Below, in pieces: positions 1-6,784 of a DNA stretch of 17,137 nucleotides. Under the pieces are notes generated by a model. That model worked only from the letters and a program-made list of their open reading frames with translations, made no database searches and was not told where the DNA came from. Origin of the DNA: Candidatus Fermentibacterota bacterium (GTDB taxonomy: Bacteria > JAFGKV01); NCBI GenBank assembly GCA_016928395.1, contig JAFGKV010000079.1, forward strand, positions 1-17,137, written 5' to 3'. The translations under genes were made by a program, and so were the position numbers. The stretch's first letter is position 1. Each line of letters starts with the position of its first letter.

Positions 1-39
1 CCGCAGAGCTCGGCTGCCGGCAAGAGGGCCTCTAACCCC

Positions 40-489
40 ATGAAAGTCCAGCTGAGCTGGAGTGACGGCAAAGCCAACCAGTCGTTGACGGCGGTGTACA
101 ATCCGGCCAGCTACCGTATCTACGACGCCGGGATGCTGGCGGGCAGTCACGCCAGGGAGCAGAATCTCAGCTCCGGAAAGCACCATTTGGAGTTCACCCT
201 GTTCTTCGATGCCGCAGGGTACGATCAGCCCGGCGACTTGACAAAGGATACGGGCAAGGTCGCCGAGCTGATCAAGCCGCTGGACGGCGGCAAGAAGAAG
301 CCGGGCAGGATCCTGCCCGAAGCCAAGCTCGATTTCGGCGCAGCCAAGCCGCTCAAGGGCCTGTCCACCTCCAAGGCGAAGAGCGCAGGAAAGTGGTACC
401 TGGTGAAGCTCGTCGAACACTACGACAAGTTCGGCGAAGCGGGGGAGCCTCTCCGCGCCAATCTGGATCTGACCTTCGTGGAGGCCTGA
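40..489 (+). CDS. CIS tube-adaptor protein (Afp7/Pvc7-like, no LysM)
   Basis: Likely the adaptor between the inner tube and the spike hub of a contractile injection system. The sequence shows the hallmarks of the CIS tube N-terminal family: an early YNPASY segment (the usual FNPxS motif), a central beta segment HHLEFTLFFDA, and a final HYDKFGEAGEPLRANLDLTF that matches the family's 'F...G.PLRA...' ending. Family members often carry a C-terminal LysM domain; here the protein stops right after the core. The reading frame is open all the way to base 1, so the true start may lie upstream. The ATG at 40 has a purine-rich AAGAGGG about 11 bases ahead, which is only a moderate ribosome site. It is the first gene of the run and sits 21 bases before the hub gene, the expected order for this system. 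Confidence 0.8.
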   Translation: MKVQLSWSDGKANQSLTAVYNPASYRIYDAGMLAGSHAREQNLSSGKHHLEFTLFFDAAGYDQPGDLTKDTGKVAELIKPLDGGKKKPGRILPEAKLDFGAAKPLKGLSTSKAKSAGKWYLVKLVEHYDKFGEAGEPLRANLDLTFVEA

Positions 490-510
490 TATTCCTGCAA
501 GGAGGACGTG

Positions 511-1557
511 TTGGCCAAGCAACTGCAAGTTCCCTCCTTCACAGTGAAGTTCAGCGGCAAAGAACTCACGGGAGAAGATGCCGAATTGGTTGCCGAGATC
601 ATCGTTGCCGACAGGGTTGACACCCCTTCCTTCTTTTCCGTGACCATGCAGGATGTCGAGCGCAAGCTGGTCGACGACAAGAGGTTCGCCGAAGGCACGG
701 ATGTCGAGATCCAGCTCGGCTTCGACGACAAGACCTCCAAGGTCCTGAAAGGCGAGGTCACGAGTCTCGTTCCACGATTCAACCGCAAGTCCGGCAGTTT
801 TCTGGAGATCAGGGGCAGCAGCCTGCTGCACCGGCTGACCCGGGCCAGGAAGACGCGCTCGTTCGTGAACAAGGGCGATGCCGACATCATCAAGGACATC
901 GCCTCGGATTCGAAACTGAAGGGGACCGCAGACAGGTTGGGCAAGCCCAAGCCTTTCACCATGCAGGTAGACCAGACCGACTACGACTACCTGATGTATC
1001 TGGCCCGGATCTACAATTGCCGCGTGTGGACCGACGACAAGAAGCTGTTCTTCAAGAGCATCAACGTCAAGTCTCGTCCCGCTGTGACGCTCGCCTGGGG
1101 GGAGGACGGCCTGCTGGAGTTCACCCCGGTGTTGAACACGGCCAATCTGGTCACGGCCGTGGAGGTGCGAGGTTGGGACAACCAGAAGTCCCAGGTGATC
1201 GTCGGCACGGCCACGACCTCGAAGGTCAAGGACAAGATCGGCGGCAGGAAGCTGGGGGCCGACGCGGTCAAGGGGAAGTTCGGAGAAGCCAAGATGGTTC
1301 ACATCTCCGATACGATCAGGGACAGGAAGACGGCGGAGGACGTGGCCCTGGACGTCTTGACCCGCAACTCCATGAACTACATTGTGGCGTCGGGCAAGTG
1401 TACCGGCAACAACAAGATTCTGGCGGGATCCATCGTCAGGATCGACAACGTAGGCAAACGATTCTCAGGGGAGTACTACGTGCGCAGCGTGAGGCACGAG
1501 TACCGGAGGTCAAGCGGGTACTTCACCTTATTCGACCTCGAGAGAAACTGTACGTAG
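511..1557 (+). CDS. Baseplate hub protein, phage late control D / gp27-like
   Basis: Hub protein of the CIS baseplate, expected to form a ring that connects the tube to the spike. It resembles the gpD/VgrG-N-terminal fold: an early DRVDTPSFFSVTMQD strand region, a KGEVTSLVPRF strand, the segment VDQTDYDYLMYLARIYNCRV (residues about 152-171), which is the typical 'q..sDyefL.rlA...g' of this family, and a C-terminal GEYYVRSVRHEY strand. TTG at 511 is preferred over GTG at 508 because AAGGAGG at 499-505 then has a 5-base spacer instead of 2, giving 348 residues. In Afp/PVC systems and VgrG this domain is fused to the gp5 spike; here the spike is the next, separate gene, so this protein ends where the hub ends. 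Confidence 0.88.
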   Translation: MAKQLQVPSFTVKFSGKELTGEDAELVAEIIVADRVDTPSFFSVTMQDVERKLVDDKRFAEGTDVEIQLGFDDKTSKVLKGEVTSLVPRFNRKSGSFLEIRGSSLLHRLTRARKTRSFVNKGDADIIKDIASDSKLKGTADRLGKPKPFTMQVDQTDYDYLMYLARIYNCRVWTDDKKLFFKSINVKSRPAVTLAWGEDGLLEFTPVLNTANLVTAVEVRGWDNQKSQVIVGTATTSKVKDKIGGRKLGADAVKGKFGEAKMVHISDTIRDRKTAEDVALDVLTRNSMNYIVASGKCTGNNKILAGSIVRIDNVGKRFSGEYYVRSVRHEYRRSSGYFTLFDLERNCT

Positions 1558-1572
1558 AGGCAGGTATTACCG

Positions 1573-2223
1573 ATGGGACGTCCGTACGTAGCGGGTCCGC
1601 TGTTCGCGACCGTGACCGACATCAAAGACCCGGACAAGCTGGGCAGAGTCAAGGTCCAGCTGTCCATCATGGGCGAGAAGGTGGTCACGGATTGGATCCC
1701 GGTCCTCAGCCTCTACGGCAGCACCAAAGGGGGCGGAGCTTTTTTTCTTCCAGAGCTCAAGGACCAGGTCGTGGTCGGTTTCTTCGGCGACAGCCCCGAC
1801 AGCGGTATCGTCCTGGGAGGGGTCTGGAGCGGAGCCCAGAAACCTCCGGAGACCAAAGAGAACACCGGCTCGGATCTCAACAAGGACGGCAAGAACAACC
1901 TCAAGTTCATCCGCAGTCGTTCCGGGCATCAGATCATCCTGGACGACAAGAAGGGCGACGCCAAGGTTCAGATACTGGCCGCTGGAGGGAAATCCCGCTA
2001 TGAGCTGCTGGAGAAGAAGAAGCAGGTCAACATCGAAACCGACGGAGAGATCAAGATCACGGCCAAGAAAAAGCTTTCGGTCCAGGCGGAGACGGGAGAG
2101 TTCAAGCTCAAGAAGAACATGAACGTGAAAGCAGCCGGGTTGAATCTGGAGAGCAAGAAGGACATCAACGTGAAGTCCAAGGCGGCGGTCATGGTCAAAG
2201 GCGCCGTGATCAAGCTCAACTAG
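1573..2223 (+). CDS. Spike protein, gp5-type OB-fold plus beta-helix
   Basis: Central spike of the baseplate. Residues about 5-95 match the gp5/gpV OB-fold: VTDIKDPDKLGRVKVQL is the classical opening, followed by WIPVLS, FFLPELKDQVVVGFF and GIVLGGVWSGAQKPP. The motif SGHQIILDD (about residue 118) is the usual turn into the C-terminal triple beta-helix, and residues 130-216 show short alternating hydrophobic/Lys strands consistent with that helix. The ATG lies 15 bases after the hub stop, with AGAGGCAGGT just upstream. It has no hub domain and no PAAR tip, so hub and spike are split compared with VgrG or Afp8. The missing tip could come from the second spike gene at 2793, or the two spikes may be alternatives. 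Confidence 0.9.
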   Translation: MGRPYVAGPLFATVTDIKDPDKLGRVKVQLSIMGEKVVTDWIPVLSLYGSTKGGGAFFLPELKDQVVVGFFGDSPDSGIVLGGVWSGAQKPPETKENTGSDLNKDGKNNLKFIRSRSGHQIILDDKKGDAKVQILAAGGKSRYELLEKKKQVNIETDGEIKITAKKKLSVQAETGEFKLKKNMNVKAAGLNLESKKDINVKSKAAVMVKGAVIKLN

Positions 2224-2234
2224 AGGGACAGGAG

Positions 2235-2789
2235 ATGGGTATCTACAGTCTGAAAGGTCTACAGGCGCGTCTGGAGCCTCTCGGCGCAGACAACTGGGTG
2301 CTTTGCTCCAGCCTGCTGGAAAGCGAAGATCTGACCAGGGCTTCGCTGTTGTATCCCATCGACTTCAATCTCACCTTCAGTGCCGACGGCCTCAGGCGGA
2401 TGGCTCTGGAGCCGGTGGCCGGGCAGACGAGCAGGCTGTATCTCATCAGGGACAAGGAAGGGGCGGTCTATGGGATCACAGGGATAACCGACATCGACTG
2501 GGTGCAGCGCCGCGGGTTGCTGCTGCTGCTGATGGGAGAATCGGCCCTCCGGGAGAAACGCTCCTACGAGCCGCTGAAGCTTTTGCTGATCAGGGCGCTG
2601 CGTGAATGGGATTTTCGCAGGGTCGTGATCCCGGTCTTCCTGGCGGAGACTCAGACCGTCACCGTGCTGAAAGGCTTCGGGTTCCAGCAGGAGGGTGTTC
2701 TGAGAAAGCATGTGTTCTTCAAGGGAGAGAGCTTCGATGTCGGCGTCTTTGGGATTCTCAAGAGCGAGTTCCACCATGTCGAGGTGTAG
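2235..2789 (+). CDS. GNAT (RimJ-like) acetyltransferase-like protein
   Basis: The C-terminal half (residues about 60-180) reads as a GNAT fold close to the RimJ/RimL type: GITDIDWVQRRGLLLLLM corresponds to the usual '..nid..nr.aelgi.ig', FGFQQEGVLRKHVFFKGESF to '..GF..EG.lR.......g.y.D', and the end VGVFGILKSEF to '.mgIlk.Ew'. The acetyl-CoA phosphate loop, normally a Q/RxxGxG/A motif, reads REKRSYEPLKLL, with both glycines replaced, so catalysis is doubtful. The N-terminal 60 residues are not assigned. It is only 11 bases after the first spike and 3 before the second, so it is clearly part of the CIS gene run. Possible roles: modifying a spike component or effector, or a structural or adaptor protein built on a dead GNAT fold. 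The position is where gp25 sits in Afp-type clusters, but it does not look like gp25. Confidence 0.75.
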   Translation: MGIYSLKGLQARLEPLGADNWVLCSSLLESEDLTRASLLYPIDFNLTFSADGLRRMALEPVAGQTSRLYLIRDKEGAVYGITGITDIDWVQRRGLLLLLMGESALREKRSYEPLKLLLIRALREWDFRRVVIPVFLAETQTVTVLKGFGFQQEGVLRKHVFFKGESFDVGVFGILKSEFHHVEV

Positions 2790-2792
2790 CTC

Positions 2793-3890
2793 GTGCCGCT
2801 GCTAGACCACGCGGAAATCGCCCGGGTCAAGTCTCAAACCTACGACCCGGCAAACCCAACGTCGATGCTCGGCAAGAGGCCCGAGGCCTGCGTCCGTTTC
2901 TACCACGGGACCGTGGAAAACAACAAGGATCCCGAGAAGCTCGGGAGGGTCAAGGTCCAGTTTCAGCTGTTTGGGGACAAGACCGTTTCGGACTGGGCCC
3001 CTCTGGTCAAGCCGTTCTCCGGAAAGACCGTGGGATTCTGGGCCTTGCCCGAGGTTGGGGAACTGGTCGCGTGCGCCTTCATCAACGACAACCCCTCCTA
3101 CCCGGTGGTAATGGGCTCCATGTACCATCCCAAGGCCAAGCCCCCGGTCAAGGACCAGTCAAAGAACAATCAGAAGACGATTCGGACGAGGGAAGGCTCG
3201 GAGATTCTCCTGGATGACACCGAAGGCAAGGAGCGGCTCGTGGTCAGCCTCAAAGCGGGCAAGATGAGGCTGGAGTTGGACAAGAAGAAAGGAATCTCGA
3301 TCGTCAACGATCTGGGGGACGTCAACATCAAGTGCAAGAAACTCACGATCGAAGCCATGGACGCCCAGATGGACACCAAGAAGACGTTGCTGTACTCCGC
3401 CGCCGGCGGGATCAGCACGGAGGCAAAGGCGCCGCTGGGGCTGAAGGCTTCGAAGAACGTCGTCATCAAGGGAAAGAAGGCCGAGCTGAAGGGGGTCGTC
3501 CTGGCGCAGGGAAGACCAGCGGCCAAGAAGAACGATATGGTGGTTGGTGTCGATGTCCACATGGTCGACATCCCCTCGCCGGCGGGACCCATTCCTACCC
3601 CGCTGCCGCACCCGTTTCTTGGCAAGATCCAGGACAAGGTGTCGAAGAATGTGAAGATCAAGGGAAAACCCGTGGCTTTCAAGGGCAGTGTGGCCAAGCA
3701 CAATCCCCCTGGCCATATCCCGATGGGGCCCAAGTTCACCAAGAACCCGAAAAACGAAGGGAAGATCCAGCTCGGAACCGTGCCGGTGGTGAAGGTCAAC
3801 GGCAAGGAGATCGCCGTCATGGGCAGCATGGTGATGACCTGCAACGATCCCACGGATATGCCCACCGGCTCGGTAATCGCAATCCCCTAG
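2793..3890 (+). CDS. Spike protein with C-terminal PAAR-like tip
   Basis: Second spike. Residues about 33-125 are a gp5 OB-fold (NNKDPEKLGRVKVQFQLFG, DWAPLVKPFSG, FWALPEVGELVACAFINDNP, VVMGSMYHP). EGSEILLDD (about 133-141) leads into a beta-helix to about 225. Residues about 238-365 form a PAAR-like (DUF4150-type) tip rich in Gly/Pro, with several His (VDVHMV, LPHPF, AKHNPPGHIP) and one Cys (MVMTCNDPTD) as candidate zinc ligands. The ending PTGSVIAIP is typical of such tips. Start GTG at 2793 has GAGG eight bases upstream, inside the end of the previous gene. It likely forms the sharpened tip of the injection device; it may replace or stack on the spike encoded at 1573. No toxin domain follows the PAAR-like part. 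Confidence 0.88.
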   Translation: MPLLDHAEIARVKSQTYDPANPTSMLGKRPEACVRFYHGTVENNKDPEKLGRVKVQFQLFGDKTVSDWAPLVKPFSGKTVGFWALPEVGELVACAFINDNPSYPVVMGSMYHPKAKPPVKDQSKNNQKTIRTREGSEILLDDTEGKERLVVSLKAGKMRLELDKKKGISIVNDLGDVNIKCKKLTIEAMDAQMDTKKTLLYSAAGGISTEAKAPLGLKASKNVVIKGKKAELKGVVLAQGRPAAKKNDMVVGVDVHMVDIPSPAGPIPTPLPHPFLGKIQDKVSKNVKIKGKPVAFKGSVAKHNPPGHIPMGPKFTKNPKNEGKIQLGTVPVVKVNGKEIAVMGSMVMTCNDPTDMPTGSVIAIP

Positions 3891-3923
3891 GGGAAGAACG
3901 CGGGACTTCGGTGATGGAGTGAA

Positions 3924-4763
3924 ATGAACGAGAGCGAAACTGCGAAGATGCCCGATATCTCGGGCTACTCCCTGAGGCGCGCCCTATCCCTGATTCGGAA
4001 GATCGGACTGACGCCTGGCCGAATCACCTACGTGGATAGCAAGCTGCGGCACTATCAGGTCCTCGAGCAGGATGTCCCAGCGGGAAGCCAGGTCCCAAAG
4101 GGCCAGGCCGTGAATCTGGTGATCGCCGGCAAGAGCCTCATCCGGGCGCTGCCGGCGGTCTACCAGAAGGAGGATTCCAGGAGCGGCGAGTTCCTGAAGC
4201 GGTACTTGTGGATCGCCTCCTCGGTTCTCAACGGCCTCGAGTCGGACATCGATCACCTCCACGAATACTTCGACCCCATGAAGGCTCCCCAGGCCTTCTT
4301 CCGGTGGCTCGCATCCTGGTTCGCCGTGAACATCGATTTCGCCATTCCGGAGGCCAAGCTGAGAATGCTCGTTCGGGAGTCGGTGACCCTGTATCGCTGG
4401 CGCGGCACGGCGCTCGGACTGGCCAAGATGCTCGAGATCGTGACGGGGGTGAGGCCGGAGATCATCGAGGGATCCTTGCCGATTCGGGAGTACACGATCC
4501 GTGAGGAGAAGTTCCTGGGCCAACGCACCCTCGACAACGCGATAATCGACGAGAAGACCTCGCGCCATCTCTTCACGGTCACGTTTCCCGTGTTCTCCTC
4601 CGAGTTCAGCGAGGAAACGATCAAGAAGATCCACCAGGTCATACGCGAAGAGAAGCCCGCTCATGCCCAGTACTATGTTCTCTTTGTTCCCCCGGCCGAC
4701 CAGAGGAAGAGCAAGGACCTGTGGATCAAGAAAAATGTCATTGATGACCGGATGGTTTTCTAA
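3924..4763 (+). CDS. PASTA domain fused to tail protein I-type baseplate protein
   Basis: Baseplate component with an unusual front end. Residues about 8-70 are a PASTA domain: MPDISGYSLRRALSLIRKIG, then VLEQDVPAGSQVPKGQAVNLVIA, the standard 'vPdv.G.s..eA...l...gl..' and 'V..q.P.aG..v.kG..V.l.vs' halves. Residues about 75-200 match phage tail protein I/TIGR02242-type proteins: ALPAVYQ, SGEFLKRYLWI, ESDIDHLHEYFDP, APQAFFRWLASWF and LYRWRGTALGLAKMLEI. The rest, TRHLFTVTFPVF to PAHAQYYVLF, is the usual C-terminal end of that family. ATG has GGAG four bases upstream. PASTA domains normally bind peptidoglycan fragments or beta-lactams, so this part might contact a cell wall, either at the producer's docking site or at a target; that is inference. 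Confidence 0.85.
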   Translation: MNESETAKMPDISGYSLRRALSLIRKIGLTPGRITYVDSKLRHYQVLEQDVPAGSQVPKGQAVNLVIAGKSLIRALPAVYQKEDSRSGEFLKRYLWIASSVLNGLESDIDHLHEYFDPMKAPQAFFRWLASWFAVNIDFAIPEAKLRMLVRESVTLYRWRGTALGLAKMLEIVTGVRPEIIEGSLPIREYTIREEKFLGQRTLDNAIIDEKTSRHLFTVTFPVFSSEFSEETIKKIHQVIREEKPAHAQYYVLFVPPADQRKSKDLWIKKNVIDDRMVF

Positions 4764-4796
4764 TAGTCTAGTGGTTGCAGGTAGTGAGGTTCGATC

Positions 4797-6311
4797 ATGG
4801 CAAGCGAACTGAAGAAATTCAAACGCAGTTACTTTTTTACGGGTCTGATGGCGACGCCTCAGTTCTGGAACGAAATCCAGGATTATCATCTCGACAAAGA
4901 ACGACTGTACAACCAGGTTTTCCACGGTCACGGCGTGGTCCCCGGCGTGATGGAGGAGTTGAGGGTCTCCTCCGTCAAGAAGGGCGGAAACCTCACCATC
5001 ATCGTCAGCCCCGGCTTCGCAATCGACAGGCAGGGCCGCGGGCTGTTCCTGCACGAGCCTTGCGCGAAAGTCGTCGACTACAGGAAGTACAAGCTGCCCT
5101 GCGACATCTACGTGGCAATCAAGTACAGCGAGGTGCAGGACGAGTTCTTCCAGAACAAGGAAAACCCCGAGTACCAGGGATACAAGAAACGCCTGGAGAC
5201 GGCGGTTGTCGAGATCACGGACAAGCAGCCGGAGGACGTCGGGGGCGACGAACTCGCGCGGATCCATCTAGAAGAGGACAAGAGCGGCGACATCAAGGAG
5301 ATATCCGAAGCCGAGGATTTCGCCAATCCCAAGGCCAACGAAATCGACACACGCTTCGTCGTCTGGACGACTGCCGTGAAGAGGGGCATCTCGCCGTACC
5401 TGAGGAAGTATCTGACCGACATCCTGGACGACGCGCGCAACACGGCCACCATCGCCAACGAGAGCGTCGGGCTGCCCGGCCTGAGAGAGCTGCAGACGGT
5501 GGCGCTGACGGCCAAGATGCTGGTGCAGGTGGGCAATGTCGCCTACGACGAGATCATCAACATCCTGTACCCCTTCTACGACACCAACGAGCACATCATT
5601 CAGGAGATGTACGACTACGAGCGGGAGAAAGAGACGCGGACCTTTTCCGAGAAGCAGAGCTTCAGTGACTATCGATCCCAGGTCTACGAGCTCGGCGAGC
5701 TGATCAAGTACTATGACTTCCGTCTGGAAACGATGGACAAGGTGCTCAAGTTGCTGGCTCGGATTCTGGACAGCATCAGAAAGATAGTCATCGCGAGGCG
5801 GATATCCCTCGAAGACCTCACTTACATCAGCTACGGCCTGCCCCGGGTTCTGGTGATCGGTGAGGATCGCTACACTCAGGTCGCAGTGCTGGATTTCAAC
5901 AATTTCGACACCGAGAAGGCATTCAACCTGAACACCGAAGGCGCCCAGGACTACAGCTCCAGCAAACAGGTGTTCACGTACCCGGACGGCGTGGAGGTGA
6001 GCGATACGGTCAGGCGCTATGTCGGCGGCTCGATCTGCTTCGATATCCGCAATCTGATCAGAAAGCGGGAACTACTGATGATCCGACGAACGGACATCTT
6101 CCACGGAGACTACCAGGTGGCGGTATCGCTCAACGACGCGGAAACGAAGAACATGGCTATCGACGGCCACGACACCGCCAATCGCTGGCGCAACCTGCAC
6201 ATTCGCTTCGGGGAAGAGCACATTCAGAGCAGCGAGGCGAAAATCAGGATGAAGATGGAAGAGAACGGAAGGGACAACTTCGGGACCATCTGGTTCTATC
6301 AGAAGGTGTGA
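4797..6311 (+). CDS. Fibre/baseplate-associated CIS protein, function unassigned
   Basis: 504 residues, soluble, no signal peptide. The N-terminal region (about 10-190) carries a pattern seen in proteins of phage-tail-like clusters: FFTGLMATPQFWNEIQDYH, then RLYNQVFHGHGVVPGV and IVSPGFAIDRQGRGLFL, i.e. a 'r..n...hG.GVv.Gl ... v.pG.aiD..Gr.l.l' signature. Residues about 270-350 are probably helical with coiled-coil character (KETRTFSEKQSFSDYRSQVYELGELIKYY is split here only for description: start KETRTFSEKQ, end YELGELIKYY). The C-terminal part is beta-rich (QVAVSLNDAETKNM; WRNLHIRFGEEHI). Family knowledge suggests a baseplate-bound tether or fibre; the exact role is not known. It follows the tail protein I gene by 33 bases with GAGG nine bases before ATG. 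A host-recognition fibre is one alternative reading. Confidence 0.6.
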   Translation: MASELKKFKRSYFFTGLMATPQFWNEIQDYHLDKERLYNQVFHGHGVVPGVMEELRVSSVKKGGNLTIIVSPGFAIDRQGRGLFLHEPCAKVVDYRKYKLPCDIYVAIKYSEVQDEFFQNKENPEYQGYKKRLETAVVEITDKQPEDVGGDELARIHLEEDKSGDIKEISEAEDFANPKANEIDTRFVVWTTAVKRGISPYLRKYLTDILDDARNTATIANESVGLPGLRELQTVALTAKMLVQVGNVAYDEIINILYPFYDTNEHIIQEMYDYEREKETRTFSEKQSFSDYRSQVYELGELIKYYDFRLETMDKVLKLLARILDSIRKIVIARRISLEDLTYISYGLPRVLVIGEDRYTQVAVLDFNNFDTEKAFNLNTEGAQDYSSSKQVFTYPDGVEVSDTVRRYVGGSICFDIRNLIRKRELLMIRRTDIFHGDYQVAVSLNDAETKNMAIDGHDTANRWRNLHIRFGEEHIQSSEAKIRMKMEENGRDNFGTIWFYQKV

Positions 6312-6366
6312 CAAACGGCGCTGGACGCACCGCGTGAGGATAGTGTCCAAACAGTAAGGAGTCGCT

Positions 6367-6771
6367 ATGGCGGTGTTCAAACGGAAGGTCTGCAAAGAAG
6401 GGCATCTCATGGACCCTTCGTGGAGGATTTGCCCTGTGTGCCTGGCTCCCATCTGCGGCTGGCTCGTGGTGATGAACGGGGAGTCCAAGAACAAGGTGTA
6501 CACGATACACGAGGGAAAGAACAAGATCGGGTCAGGCGTGGAGTGCGAGCTGAGAATACTGATCCCTGGGGTTCTTCGCCACCACGCGACCTTGAGCTCC
6601 GAGAGAGTCGCGAGCGCAGGGAAACAGGTGCTGCACTACAAACTGATCAATCAGGCCGCCGCGGAAGCCGAGAGCGTCCAGGTCAACAATGTTCCCGTTC
6701 AGACCCAGGAGATCATCGACGGAGACATCATCAAGCTGGGCGATCTGGGGCTCAAGTTCAAGTGTCTGTGA
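6367..6771 (+). CDS. Zinc-ribbon plus FHA domain protein
   Basis: A cytosolic 134-residue protein with two parts. Residues 9-25 (CKEGHLMDPSWRICPVC) give a C-x3-H-x8-C-x2-C candidate zinc knuckle. Residues about 33-134 are an FHA-like domain: YTIHEGKNKIGSGVECEL corresponds to the 'IGR...' start and VLRHHATLSSE to 'SRxHA.i', with the Ser replaced by Leu while Arg and His remain; IDGDIIKLGDLGLKFKC is the usual 'l.dGD.i.lg...f.f' end. FHA domains bind phosphothreonine peptides; the altered binding loop makes that uncertain here. FHA proteins regulate some type VI secretion systems (Fha/TagH), an analogy only. AAGGAG lies four bases before ATG. It sits directly before the VWA gene, whose cytosolic tail has a matching zinc ribbon, so the two products probably meet at the inner membrane. 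Confidence 0.85.
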   Translation: MAVFKRKVCKEGHLMDPSWRICPVCLAPICGWLVVMNGESKNKVYTIHEGKNKIGSGVECELRILIPGVLRHHATLSSERVASAGKQVLHYKLINQAAAEAESVQVNNVPVQTQEIIDGDIIKLGDLGLKFKCL

Positions 6772-6784
6772 TTCGAGGAGCATG

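Noticed and set aside
2235-2789. Reading the protein between the spikes as gp25
   Set aside because: Its position suggests gp25, but the sequence matches the GNAT pattern, and gp25 hallmarks are not visible.
3984-5267. A 427-codon minus-strand open frame across the tail protein I and fibre-like genes
   Set aside because: It crosses two well supported plus-strand genes and shows no domain or ribosome site.
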